A stretch of DNA of 49,517 nucleotides from Flavobacterium sp. A45 (GTDB taxonomy: Bacteria; Bacteroidota; Bacteroidia; Flavobacteriales; Flavobacteriaceae), in assembly GCF_002001005.1 (NCBI RefSeq), contig NZ_MUNX01000156.1, positions 1 through 49,517 of the forward strand, read 5' to 3'. Below, in pieces: positions 41,948-49,517 of the stretch. The notes below the pieces were generated by a model. That model was not told where the DNA came from. It worked only from the letters and a program-made list of their open reading frames with translations, and searched no databases. Made by a program: the position numbers and the translations under genes. How positions within the stretch are numbered: position 1 is the first letter of the stretch; each line of letters starts with the position of its first letter.

Positions 41948-42943
41948 TTGGAAAAAATAGCCGTAGTCATACTGAATTGGAATGGAGTAAAACTTTTAGA
42001 ACAGTTTTTACCTTCCGTAATTCAATATTCTCCCGAAGCAACTGTTTATGTTGCTGATAATGCTTCGACAGATGAATCCATAGCATTTGTAAAGAATAAT
42101 TATCCAACGATTAAAATCGTACAAAATAAAACCAATCAAGGGTTTGCTGGAGGATATAACGATGCATTGAAACATATAGACGCAGAAATTTATGCTCTGG
42201 TAAATTCGGATATTGAAGTAACTGAAAATTGGTTGAAACCCATTTTGGAAACTTTTGAGAAAGAACCTGAAACGGCAATTATCCAGCCAAAGATTTTAGA
42301 CTTTAAGAAGAAAGACCATTTTGAGTATGCAGGAGCCGGGGGCGGATTTATAGATAAGTATGGATATCCTTTTTGTCGAGGACGAATTTTTGATACTTTG
42401 GAAAAAGACAACGGACAATATAATGATGTAACTGAAATATTTTGGGCTTCCGGCGCTTGCTTTTTTATTCGATCTGTTGTTTATAAGGAATTGAGAGGAT
42501 TTGACGAAGATTTTTTTGCCCATCAGGAAGAAATTGATTTGTGCTGGCGTGCACTTAATAAAGGGTATAGAATTAAATACAATTCAGGATCAGTTGTTTA
42601 TCATGTTGGAGGGGCAACTTTGGAAAAGTCTAACTCAAAAAAAACGTATCTCAATTTTAGAAATTCGTTATTGATGTTAACAAAAAATTTACCTCAAAAA
42701 AAACTTTTTCAGGTGCTTTTTATTAGAATGCTCTTGGATGGTGTTGCAGGAGTTAAATTTCTGTTTTCAGGTCAATTCGCTCATTTTATGGCAATTATAA
42801 AAGCACATTTTTCTTTTTACAGGCTTTTTTTTAATAATTATAAAAAAAGAGAAATAAATCAGATTGAAATATACTTTAAAGCGAAAAGCATCGTTTATGG
42901 TTATTATGTTAAAAACGGCACAGTTTTTGTTGACGTTATTTAA
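41948..42943 (+). CDS. Family 2 glycosyltransferase
   Basis: 331 residues starting from TTG; no ATG is available before the first strand IAVVILNWNG. GT-A fold with YVADNASTDESIAFV, the metal-binding region ALVNSDIEV, ASGACFFIRSVVY and FAHQEEIDLCWRALNKGY. Similar enzymes transfer rhamnose or related sugars in cell-surface glycan synthesis. A C-terminal hydrophobic stretch (about 245-275) may associate with the membrane. Acceptor and donor unknown. Confidence 0.9.
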   Translation: MEKIAVVILNWNGVKLLEQFLPSVIQYSPEATVYVADNASTDESIAFVKNNYPTIKIVQNKTNQGFAGGYNDALKHIDAEIYALVNSDIEVTENWLKPILETFEKEPETAIIQPKILDFKKKDHFEYAGAGGGFIDKYGYPFCRGRIFDTLEKDNGQYNDVTEIFWASGACFFIRSVVYKELRGFDEDFFAHQEEIDLCWRALNKGYRIKYNSGSVVYHVGGATLEKSNSKKTYLNFRNSLLMLTKNLPQKKLFQVLFIRMLLDGVAGVKFLFSGQFAHFMAIIKAHFSFYRLFFNNYKKREINQIEIYFKAKSIVYGYYVKNGTVFVDVI

Positions 42944-42977
42944 CAATAATTTACATTTAAAATTAACATTTAAAAAC

Positions 42978-42985
42978 TAACTTTG
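42978..42985 (+). promoter_or_regulatory. Candidate -7 promoter element of the OmpA-family gene
   Basis: TAACTTTG, 30 nt before the ATG at 43016; fits TAnnTTTG. Confidence 0.5.
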
Positions 42986-43015
42986 TAATTCACGTTTAAT
43001 TAAAATTTGCATTCT

Positions 43016-43873
43016 ATGAAAAAAATAATGATCACTCTATCAGCTTTAGCTCTTCTAACTTCTTGTGTGTCTAAAAAAGAGTACGCAGCTTTGGAAGCTA
43101 AGAATAAAGAAACTCAAGATTTATTAAATACTTGTACAGTAAAATTAAATTCTTGCCTAGAAGAAAAAGCTGGTCTTAAAGCTACTGTAGATGGTTTAAA
43201 AGAAACAAATCAACATTTAATTTCAACTTCAAAAGACATGACTGTTTTGTCAACAAAAGGAGCTGAAAATATTGAAAAAGCATTAGAATCTATCAAAGAA
43301 AAAGATTTAAAAATCAGCAGAATGCAAGATGCTTTGACAAAAAAAGACAGTGTTACGCTTGCAGTTGTTACTAGTTTGAAATCGGTTGTTGGAATGGACG
43401 ACCAGGACATCGAAATCAATGTTGATAAAGGAGTGGTTTTCATTTCTATCTCTGATAAAATGTTATTCAAAAGCGGTAGTTATGAAGTAAGTGATAAAGC
43501 AAAAGGAGTTTTAGCTAAAGTTGCTAAAGTAGTTAACGATAAACCGGACTTTGAATGTATGGTTGAAGGTCATACTGATACTGATGTATTAAAAGGAAAT
43601 GCCTGTTTAGTTGACAACTGGGATTTGAGTGTAAAACGTTCTACTTCTATTATCCGTATTTTGTCTAAAGACTTAGGGGTAAATCCAGCACAATTAATTG
43701 CAGCAGGTAGAAGTTCATATGTTCCTTTAGTAGCGAATGATACTCCTGAAAACAAATCTAAAAACAGAAGAACCCGTATCTATGTAATGCCAAAAATAGA
43801 TCAGTTCTACGATATGGTTGAAAAAGAAATGAAAAAACCAGGATCGACAACATCTGCGCCAGTTCAAAAATAA
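43016..43873 (+). CDS. OmpA-family outer-membrane lipoprotein
   Basis: 285 residues from the ATG at 43016. Lipoprotein signal with lipobox LLTSC (Cys17), then a coiled-coil-like linker (about 20-110) and a C-terminal OmpA/MotB peptidoglycan-binding domain: MVEGHTDTDVL, LSVKRSTSIIRIL, LIAAGRSSYVPL and NRRTRIYVMP. It anchors the outer membrane to peptidoglycan. A terminator follows. Confidence 0.92.
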   Translation: MKKIMITLSALALLTSCVSKKEYAALEAKNKETQDLLNTCTVKLNSCLEEKAGLKATVDGLKETNQHLISTSKDMTVLSTKGAENIEKALESIKEKDLKISRMQDALTKKDSVTLAVVTSLKSVVGMDDQDIEINVDKGVVFISISDKMLFKSGSYEVSDKAKGVLAKVAKVVNDKPDFECMVEGHTDTDVLKGNACLVDNWDLSVKRSTSIIRILSKDLGVNPAQLIAAGRSSYVPLVANDTPENKSKNRRTRIYVMPKIDQFYDMVEKEMKKPGSTTSAPVQK

Positions 43874-43891
43874 GGTATGATTATAATTCAT

Positions 43892-43927
43892 AAAAAACGC
43901 TTCGAGATTCTCGAGGCGTTTTTTTTA
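43892..43927 (+). terminator. Intrinsic terminator of the OmpA-family gene
   Basis: AAAAAACGCTTCGAG / CTCGAGGCGTTTTTT stem (one T:G pair) and a run of eight T, 18 nt after the stop codon. Confidence 0.88.
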
Positions 43928-43998
43928 TGTTTTCTTGAAATTTGAACGAGTCCTGACTGAATAATATGATTTCTATTTAGCTAAAAAATCAGCACAAA

Positions 43999-44026
43999 AA
44001 AAAGCAGAACCAAAGTCCTGCTTTTA
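43999..44026 (-). terminator. Probable intrinsic terminator downstream of tsaC
   Basis: On the minus strand, AAAAGCAG / CTGCTTTT with a 10-nt loop is followed by a T run. It lies about 155 nt after the tsaC stop, so the transcript would carry a long AT-rich 3' region. Confidence 0.65.
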
Positions 44027-44180
44027 TGCATCCCTAATTTTTTCTTTAACAACCAATTAAATATAAATTAAGAATAACATGCTATAAATATCTCTAAGTG
44101 AGTTTATTTCTTAAATATTTCACTAAATAAGGCTTTTATTCTAAGTTATACAATTAATTTATAAAAAATTTAATATTTTT
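44027..44180. other. AT-rich non-coding stretch 3' of tsaC
   Basis: Part of the 307-bp gap between the convergent OmpA-family and tsaC genes. Apart from the two terminators listed, I see no ORF, repeat or promoter in it. Confidence 0.6.
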
Positions 44181-44801
44181 TTAAAGAATATCAAGACTTC
44201 CCTTACCTTCTCTAACCACAATCGGCTCATCTCCGGATAAATCGATAATGGTTGACCCAATATTATCTCCGTAACCTCCGTCAATAACCAAATCAACCAA
44301 ATTTTGCCATTTTTCAAAAATAAGCTCTGGGTCGGTTGTGTATTCGATTACTTCATCTTCATCTCGAATGGATGTTGAAACAATTGGATTCCCTAATTGG
44401 CGGACAATCTCTAATGCTATGGAATTGTCAGGTACACGGATACCAACGGTTGTTTTCTTTTTAAACTCTTTGGGTAAATTATTATTTCCTGGGAGAATAA
44501 AAGTATATGGCCCAGGTAATGCTCTTTTAAGCAGTTTAAAAGTTGAAGTCTCTATTTGCTTTACATAATCTGATAAATTGCTTAAATCGTGGCAAATAAA
44601 CGAGAAATTGGCTTTTTCCAACTTCACTCCTTTTATTTTTGCAATTTTTTCAAGAGCTCGGGAATTAGTTATATCGCAACCCAATCCATAAACTGTATCA
44701 GTTGGATAAATAACTAAACCTCCGTCTTTCAAAATCTTAACGACTTTGGCAATTGCCGCTTCGTTGGGTTTGTCTTCGTATATTTTTATAATTTGAGCCA
44801 T
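44181..44801 (-). CDS. tsaC: L-threonylcarbamoyladenylate synthase (TsaC/YwlC/Sua5 type)
   Basis: 206 residues, YrdC domain only (short form, no Sua5 C-terminal domain). It makes threonylcarbamoyl-AMP for t6A37 in ANN-decoding tRNAs. Motifs: GGLVIYPTDTVYGLGCD, KANFSFICHDLSNLSDYV, LPGPYTFIL and VGIRVPDN, with PIVSTSIRDED. It lies 80 nt after uvrD on the same strand; the gap is filled by 7-nt tandem units. Confidence 0.94.
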   Translation of the reverse strand: MAQIIKIYEDKPNEAAIAKVVKILKDGGLVIYPTDTVYGLGCDITNSRALEKIAKIKGVKLEKANFSFICHDLSNLSDYVKQIETSTFKLLKRALPGPYTFILPGNNNLPKEFKKKTTVGIRVPDNSIALEIVRQLGNPIVSTSIRDEDEVIEYTTDPELIFEKWQNLVDLVIDGGYGDNIGSTIIDLSGDEPIVVREGKGSLDIL

Positions 44802-44804
44802 GGA

Positions 44805-44881
44805 GATTGTAGATTTTTGATTAACGATTTTTGATTTTTTGATTTAAAAGTGAGCTATATACTAAAACTGACCACTGAATA
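44805..44881. repeat. 7-nt tandem tract filling the uvrD-tsaC gap
   Basis: Units GATTGTA, GATTTTT, GATTAAC, GATTTTT, GATTTTT, then AGCTATA, TACTAAA, ACTGACC, ACTGAAT. The GATTTTT/GATTAAC part is shared with the tract before hisA. It starts 3 nt from the tsaC ATG. Confidence 0.75.
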
Positions 44882-47215
44882 CTAACCTATTATATCTAGT
44901 TTTGCAAAACGCAATAATAATTTTTTTAAACCACCAACTTCAAACTTGATTTCCGCTTTTTTATCGGCGCCAACACCTTCTAGATTGATGACTTGTCCTT
45001 TTCCAAAACGTTCATGCATCACTACATTTCCAGCTACTAACGTATTATCAAATAAATTAGCGCTCCCAGCCGAAGTGCCACTGGACACTGGTTTCAATTT
45101 TCGCAAATTAATATCTGACTTTGGTTCGTTATCTGTAACGTGTTTTGGAGGTGTACTCCCTATCGGTTTGGCCAGGCGTAATTTGGATTTATCCACATCA
45201 CCAAAAATATCACCGTCAATCATAGGTTTGAAACGGTAATTGCTTTCGGCTGGTGTAAGGTATTCCAAATATTGTCCATCAATTTCTTCAATAAAACGGG
45301 AAGGTTCACTGTCTGTCAATTTTCCCCAGCGGTAACGCGATTGGGCATACGTTAAATACGCCTGATGTTCCGCACGAGTTAAAGCTACGTAAAATAATCG
45401 ACGTTCTTCTTCTAGTTCGCTTCGAGTACTCATACTCATAGCGCTAGGAAACAAATCTTCCTCCATTCCTACCACAAAAACATGTGGAAACTCTAGTCCT
45501 TTGGCCAAGTGAATCGTCATCAAAGCTACACGATCTTCATCACTGGTATCTTTGTCGAGATCGGTTGCAAGAGCCACATCTTCCATAAATTCAGATAATG
45601 CACCACGAGCACCATCAACCTCTTTTTGTCCTTCAGTAAAATCTTTTACACCGTTTAATAACTCTTCAATATTCTGAATACGAGCCATTCCTTCAGGAGT
45701 AGCATCTTTTTTTAATTCTTGGATCAAACCAGTTTTCTTGGCCACATGATCCGTTAGGTAAAAAGCATCCTGATTTTCATTGACCACCTGAAAACTCTGA
45801 ATCATAGTAACAAAATCTAATAGTTTTTGTTTGGTCCCCGAATTTAGTTTTAAATCAATTCGTTCAATGTTTTGCATTACTTCAAAAATTGAACGTTTGT
45901 AATGATTGGCTGCGATAGTCAGTTTTTCGATAGTTGTATTTCCAATTCCCCTTGCTGGATAATTAATCACGCGTACCAAAGCTTCCTCATCTTTTGGGTT
46001 AATAACTAATCTCAGGTAACACAGCACATCTTTTACTTCTTTTCGTTGGTAAAAAGACAAACCTCCATATATTCGATACGGGATATCTCTTTTTCGCAAC
46101 GCATCTTCAATGGCACGGGATTGTGCATTGGTTCGGTACAAAATCGCAAACGCACCATTGTGCAAGTGATTGGTCATTTTTTGTTCCCAAATCGTACTGG
46201 CTACAAAACGCCCTTCCTCATTATCGGTAATACTACGATGTACTTTTATTTTTGGACCAAATTCATTGGCAGTCCAAACCACCTTATCCAGTTTTACTTT
46301 GTTTTTATCAATGATTGTATTGGCCGCTTCTACAATATTTTTGGTCGAACGGTAATTTTGTTCCAATCTAAAGGTTTTCACTCCTTCATAATCTTTCTGG
46401 AAGTTCAGGATATTATTGATATTCGCACCACGGAATGCATAAATACTCTGTGCATCATCTCCAACCACACAAATATTCTGAAATTTATCTGATAAAGCCC
46501 GTACAATCAAATACTGCGAATGGTTGGTATCTTGGTACTCATCAACCAAAAGGTAACGAAAACGGTTTTGGTATTTCGCTAAAACTTCAGGAAAACGAGT
46601 TAGTAATTCATTGGTTTTTAGTAATAAATCATCAAAATCCATCGCGCCAGACTTAAAGCAACGGTCAACATAATGCTGATAAATCTCGCCCATCCTCGGC
46701 TTTTTACTCATCGCATCAGCTTCCTGCAAATCGGGATCATTAAAATAGGCTTTTACGGTAATCAGACTGTTTTTAAAATTTGAAATCCGACTCAAAACCT
46801 GTTTGGGTTTGTATACATCACGATCCAATTGTAATTCTTTGATAATTCCCGAAATGGCGCGCAAAGAATCCTGCGAATCATAAATTGTAAAGTTTGAAGG
46901 ATACCCCAAATGCTCCGCTTCCGAACGCAAAATTCGAGCAAAAACAGAGTGAAAAGTCCCCATCCATAGATTCTTGGCCTCACTGGCGCCAACAATATCA
47001 GAGATACGTTTTTTCATCTCTCTCGCTGCCTTATTGGTAAAGGTAAGTGACAAAATATTAAATGGGTCAACACCTTGGTGCATCAAATAAGCAATCCTGA
47101 TGGTAAGCACACGAGTTTTTCCGGAACCAGCACCCGCAATAATAATCATGGGGCCATCCTTTTGTAATACAGGTTCGCGTTGTGCCTCGTTGAGTTGTTC
47201 TATATATTTTTGCAT
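44882..47215 (-). CDS. uvrD: ATP-dependent 3'-5' DNA helicase, UvrD/PcrA type
   Basis: 777-residue superfamily 1A helicase. Q-motif LNEAQREPVLQ, Walker A GAGSGKTRVL, motif II VDEYQDTNHSQYL, motif III GDDAQSIYAFRGA, motif IV LEQNYRS and motif VI VALTRAEHQAYL. The C-terminal tudor-like segment VMHERFGKGQVINLEG is the RNA-polymerase-binding module of PcrA/UvrD. Acts in nucleotide excision and mismatch repair and in removing replication/transcription blocks. Whether it should be called uvrD or pcrA is a matter of convention. Confidence 0.94.
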   Translation of the reverse strand: MQKYIEQLNEAQREPVLQKDGPMIIIAGAGSGKTRVLTIRIAYLMHQGVDPFNILSLTFTNKAAREMKKRISDIVGASEAKNLWMGTFHSVFARILRSEAEHLGYPSNFTIYDSQDSLRAISGIIKELQLDRDVYKPKQVLSRISNFKNSLITVKAYFNDPDLQEADAMSKKPRMGEIYQHYVDRCFKSGAMDFDDLLLKTNELLTRFPEVLAKYQNRFRYLLVDEYQDTNHSQYLIVRALSDKFQNICVVGDDAQSIYAFRGANINNILNFQKDYEGVKTFRLEQNYRSTKNIVEAANTIIDKNKVKLDKVVWTANEFGPKIKVHRSITDNEEGRFVASTIWEQKMTNHLHNGAFAILYRTNAQSRAIEDALRKRDIPYRIYGGLSFYQRKEVKDVLCYLRLVINPKDEEALVRVINYPARGIGNTTIEKLTIAANHYKRSIFEVMQNIERIDLKLNSGTKQKLLDFVTMIQSFQVVNENQDAFYLTDHVAKKTGLIQELKKDATPEGMARIQNIEELLNGVKDFTEGQKEVDGARGALSEFMEDVALATDLDKDTSDEDRVALMTIHLAKGLEFPHVFVVGMEEDLFPSAMSMSTRSELEEERRLFYVALTRAEHQAYLTYAQSRYRWGKLTDSEPSRFIEEIDGQYLEYLTPAESNYRFKPMIDGDIFGDVDKSKLRLAKPIGSTPPKHVTDNEPKSDINLRKLKPVSSGTSAGSANLFDNTLVAGNVVMHERFGKGQVINLEGVGADKKAEIKFEVGGLKKLLLRFAKLDIIG

Positions 47216-47235
47216 AGAAAAAATTCTGTTTGACG

Positions 47236-47243
47236 CAAAAATA
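47236..47243 (-). promoter_or_regulatory. Candidate -7 promoter element of uvrD
   Basis: TATTTTTG on the minus strand, 20 nt before the uvrD ATG. A 14-nt direct repeat (47275-47288 and 47289-47302, AGAATTYAGATAGC) lies just upstream. Confidence 0.4.
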
Positions 47244-47344
47244 AGAATTTAAGAACGAATAAACGAGTCTTCTTAGAATTCAGATAGCAGAATTTAGATA
47301 GCGGTTTTTCAGTTCAAAACTTTCTGCAATCTAAAATTATTTGG

Positions 47345-47455
47345 GCGTGACCGCAATAGGAAAATGGGCCTACTTAGCTTGTCTTTATTTGCCCCTTTCC
47401 CTATTGCGGTCGGGCTATCCGGGCTACTCTGGTAGCTTCCTCCTATCCCTCACGC
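47345..47455 (-). repeat. Multi-stem structured element, copy B
   Basis: Minus-strand homologue of 23965-24077. The closing helix is GCGTGA (47455-47450) with TCACGC (47350-47345), where copy A has GCGAGA/TCTCGC. Hairpin GCTAC/GTAGC is identical. The long helix pairs CCGCAATAGG (47409-47400) with CCTATTGCGG (47360-47351). The segments GAGGGATAGG and CGGATAGCCCGACCGCA are conserved. It lies about 40 nt after the minus-strand gene 47497-48078, again in sense orientation. Confidence 0.8.
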
Positions 47456-47496
47456 GATATTGTACACAACCAGAGGATTTATTTTTAAAACGAGTT

Positions 47497-48078
47497 CTAT
47501 TTACCAACGTCAATAACTTCAATTTGATATACATACTTGAGATACAAAAAGAAAAAAGCGAGCGACAAAAACAATATAGCAAGTCCTATCACACCAGTAT
47601 TTATTTTCAAGCCTGTTTGTGAAATTTCGATATTTGTTTCTTCTGATTTTATTTCAGTAGTTTCAGATTTTGGTTTAGTGATATTAGATTTTACTTGAAC
47701 CTCTGTTAGTTGAAACTGTTTGTATGAAAGTACAAGTCCCATTATTACAATAAATACGACCATGATAAAAATGATGATACTACTATAGAATTGCCAAGCA
47801 AAACTGCGCTTTTGGTGCATTGCTGCAAAATCGTATTGTTTTAACTGTCTGTCAAATTGTATGGAATCATGAACAGGGTTTCCCGTAGCTATTACATCAT
47901 GTTCAAACTGAGGCGGTCTCTGTATTTTTGTTTTCTGATTTTTAATAGAATCGTGTGTTGCCAAAAATTCGTTCACTACATCATCCTCAGATTTAGTTGT
48001 TTTTTGAGCATGCATAATAATAGAACTCATGCTAAATAATACAAACAGCAGCCAAGTATTTAATAATTTTAGTTCCAT
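47497..48078 (-). CDS. Unknown membrane protein with signal peptide and two transmembrane helices
   Basis: 193 residues, no family recognised. The N-terminal signal-like segment (LLNTWLLFVLFSMSSIIMHAQ) is followed by a polar periplasmic region with DVIATGNPVHDSIQFDRQL. Transmembrane helices lie at about 95-118 (FYSSIIIFIMVVFIVIMGLV) and about 160-182 (GVIGLAILFLSLAFFFLYLK), with a Lys/Glu/Thr-rich stretch between them. It overlaps the upstream gene by 10 nt, so the two are probably translated and used together. Confidence 0.65.
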   Translation of the reverse strand: MELKLLNTWLLFVLFSMSSIIMHAQKTTKSEDDVVNEFLATHDSIKNQKTKIQRPPQFEHDVIATGNPVHDSIQFDRQLKQYDFAAMHQKRSFAWQFYSSIIIFIMVVFIVIMGLVLSYKQFQLTEVQVKSNITKPKSETTEIKSEETNIEISQTGLKINTGVIGLAILFLSLAFFFLYLKYVYQIEVIDVGK

Positions 48079-48914
48079 GTCATTCTATATTTTTTTTTGA
48101 GGAATTCAATATATTCAATTCTTAGAGTAATTTGTTCATCAATTGTAGCTTTCTTATATGCCTTTTTTTCAATTTTCATATAATCGCCTAATACATCCCT
48201 ATATGGATCAATATCCCTCATTGCCCGACTTAAATCAGTTGAAATCCAATCGAGTAAAACATCGGCATATTTTTGTTTACTTTTTAAAGATTTATTTGCA
48301 TTATTAGATACATCGGAGGGGAAATGAAGACTTGGAAGATGCATAGCCTTCATAATTTGTGGAGCTAATGATTCGTGTGAAAAAATAATCTTTCCGCTTT
48401 TTATCATATCATAAACTTTGGGATACACCTTTTTTAGTATAGTATCCCCCCTGCTAAGTGCTGACCCAAAATCATTTGTGGGATAACCTTCAAAAAATTC
48501 ATAAGAATCTTGTGCAGAATCAATATAGATTGTGATTGGTAAAGTACTTCCTGATGGAGGTATCTGAATGAGAGGCTTATTGCCCGAATAAAAATTATAA
48601 AATCTTTTTGAAGAATAGGTGTACAATTTGGATTGGTCCGGCATAATTCCTAATTCTAGTTGGTCAACTATTTTCCTATACAAATCTTGTCTTATATAAA
48701 ATTCCATAAGCATACTAAATTCTTGATCCATTGCAAACCTTTCTATGTTTGCTCGTGTATATTTTTCATCTAGTTCAATAAGTTGAGAATTCAAACTCAC
48801 AATTGGGTCAATTGCTTTTATGCTATCCAAAAGAAGAAGCAAATCTTTATCTTCTGTTTGAGAAAAAGTAACAAGTGAAGATAATAATAGAATAAGAGCT
48901 AAATATAATTTCAT
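48069..48914 (-). CDS. Unknown exported protein
   Basis: 281 residues with a clear signal peptide (MKLYLALILLLSSLVTFSQ); no family recognised. The mature region is polar with helical character at both ends; a middle part reads SGSTLPITIYIDSAQDSYEF and SHESLAPQIMKAMHLP. It ends in a basic segment (EYIEFLKKKYRMTWN). It forms a two-gene unit with the membrane protein at 47497. The overlapping stop/start suggests a shared complex or coordinated dosage. Confidence 0.65.
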   Translation of the reverse strand: MKLYLALILLLSSLVTFSQTEDKDLLLLLDSIKAIDPIVSLNSQLIELDEKYTRANIERFAMDQEFSMLMEFYIRQDLYRKIVDQLELGIMPDQSKLYTYSSKRFYNFYSGNKPLIQIPPSGSTLPITIYIDSAQDSYEFFEGYPTNDFGSALSRGDTILKKVYPKVYDMIKSGKIIFSHESLAPQIMKAMHLPSLHFPSDVSNNANKSLKSKQKYADVLLDWISTDLSRAMRDIDPYRDVLGDYMKIEKKAYKKATIDEQITLRIEYIEFLKKKYRMTWN

Positions 48915-49066
48915 AATTCCCTATTTAAGTAATTAAAAATATAGGTTATGAATTATTGTTGGGACAATACGATTTGGGATTAATACTTAATACCTTGTTA
49001 ATCAATTGTTTCAAATGTACAAAATAATATTTAAATCAGTTGGAAACAAACGAAATTAGCAAAATA

Positions 49067-49486
49067 TCAATTTGGATACAGTTCTTTAATATAGGTAATC
49101 GATTTTTGCACCAATTGACTCAATATGTTTGTATCTATATCTTCTAATTTTTGAATATAAACGCAGGACTTACTGGATTTATGTTTTCCCAATTGCGAAA
49201 GTAAGATTTCTTTGTCGTCAAAATCTGAAGCTAAATAAACCGTGATGGCATTTTTTCGTGAGGCAAGTCCAGCAAGTGGTGCATTTCCTTCGTGTCCACT
49301 TTCGTATTTGTAATTATAAATACCAAAACCTATAATAGTGGATCCCCACATTTTGGGTTCAAATCCAGAAATCTTACGAAGTAAATTTATCATCGACGTA
49401 CAGTCCTCACGTCTTTTAGAATCTATTATAGCGTTCAAAAATTCGTCGACATTGTTTTCTGTTTCAATTGTTTTATTTTTCGCCAT
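49067..49486 (-). CDS. DUF1801 domain protein (YdhG-like)
   Basis: 139 residues. The DUF1801 core runs from NNVDEFLNAI to IQKLEDIDTNILSQLVQKSI and includes the family segment PKMWGSTIIGFGIYNYKYESG and KNAITVYLASDF. Small cytoplasmic protein with an iron-chaperone frataxin-like fold by family; function not established. The upstream edge of the window (49487-49517) holds only its 5' leader. Confidence 0.85.
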   Translation of the reverse strand: MAKNKTIETENNVDEFLNAIIDSKRREDCTSMINLLRKISGFEPKMWGSTIIGFGIYNYKYESGHEGNAPLAGLASRKNAITVYLASDFDDKEILLSQLGKHKSSKSCVYIQKLEDIDTNILSQLVQKSITYIKELYPN

Positions 49487-49517
49487 GCTTTAATTTTAAA
49501 ATTTATATAGTTATTTC

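Noticed and set aside
47341..47622. Plus-strand ORF of 93 codons across the structured element
   Set aside because: It reads through the repeat element and into the antisense of the membrane protein gene; composition is not protein-like.
1..49517. CRISPR arrays, tRNA/rRNA genes, prophage or intact insertion sequences
   Set aside because: None recognised on either strand; the repeats present are short palindromic or tandem elements without regular spacers or transposase genes.

Overview
The window is AT-rich chromosomal DNA from a member of Bacteroidota, most likely Flavobacterium or a close relative. The proteins have a flavobacterial character: a fused E1 alpha/beta 2-oxoacid dehydrogenase, a small CAL67264-type membrane protein, a DCC-family protein and hisIE/hisB fusions. 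Several genes are preceded by the Bacteroidota -7 element TAnnTTTG, and Shine-Dalgarno sites are largely absent. I see no tRNA, rRNA, CRISPR array, prophage or intact transposase gene.

Layout. (1) 190-10482 (+): ten closely spaced genes for oxidation and rearrangement of a sugar or glycoside. They encode a Tat-exported small subunit, an FAD GMC oxidoreductase and a c-type cytochrome (a periplasmic sugar dehydrogenase with its electron acceptor), two Gfo/Idh/MocA oxidoreductases (one cytoplasmic, one Tat-exported), three isomerase/epimerase-like TIM barrels (one cytoplasmic, two Tat-exported), a secreted DUF1080 (3-keto-glycoside hydrolase/lyase type) protein and an NupG-like MFS transporter. 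A strong bidirectional terminator closes the block. (2) 10589-12241 (-): M1 peptidase. (3) 12409-20042 (-): complete histidine operon hisG-D-C-B-H-A-F-IE with a promoter, a 19-residue His-rich leader peptide (hisL) and a terminator/antiterminator pair forming a classical attenuator. (4) 20234-24077: pckA and a divergent AspT-type transporter, followed by repeats. (5) 24102-36057: E1 alpha/beta dehydrogenase, 2OG-Fe(II) oxygenase, SUI1 factor, nucleoside phosphorylase, VOC protein, SDR protein, membrane transglutaminase-like protein, serine hydrolase, ung, mutS2 and a DCC protein. (6) 36329-41354 (-): ettA, small membrane protein, pullulanase and holA. (7) 41426-43873 (+): stand-alone HsdR_N nuclease-like domain, GT2 glycosyltransferase and OmpA-family lipoprotein. 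(8) 44181-49486 (-): tsaC, uvrD/pcrA, two unknown exported/membrane proteins and a DUF1801 protein.

The most unusual content is non-coding. There are two copies of a roughly 112-bp multi-stem element (23965-24077 and, inverted, 47345-47455) whose helices differ by compensatory changes. There are two REPIN-like elements of exactly 104 bp with inverted 24-bp GC-rich ends; one forms the start and N-terminal codons of hisH. Degenerate 7-8-nt tandem tracts sit directly before the start codons of hisG, hisD, hisA, hisF, hisIE, tsaC and holA. A CTTTGTCAAAG palindrome occurs downstream of two genes.

Starts were moved inward from the longest possible reading frame where a signal peptide or the family N-terminus demanded it. 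All functional assignments are from reading the protein sequence; no database search was run.
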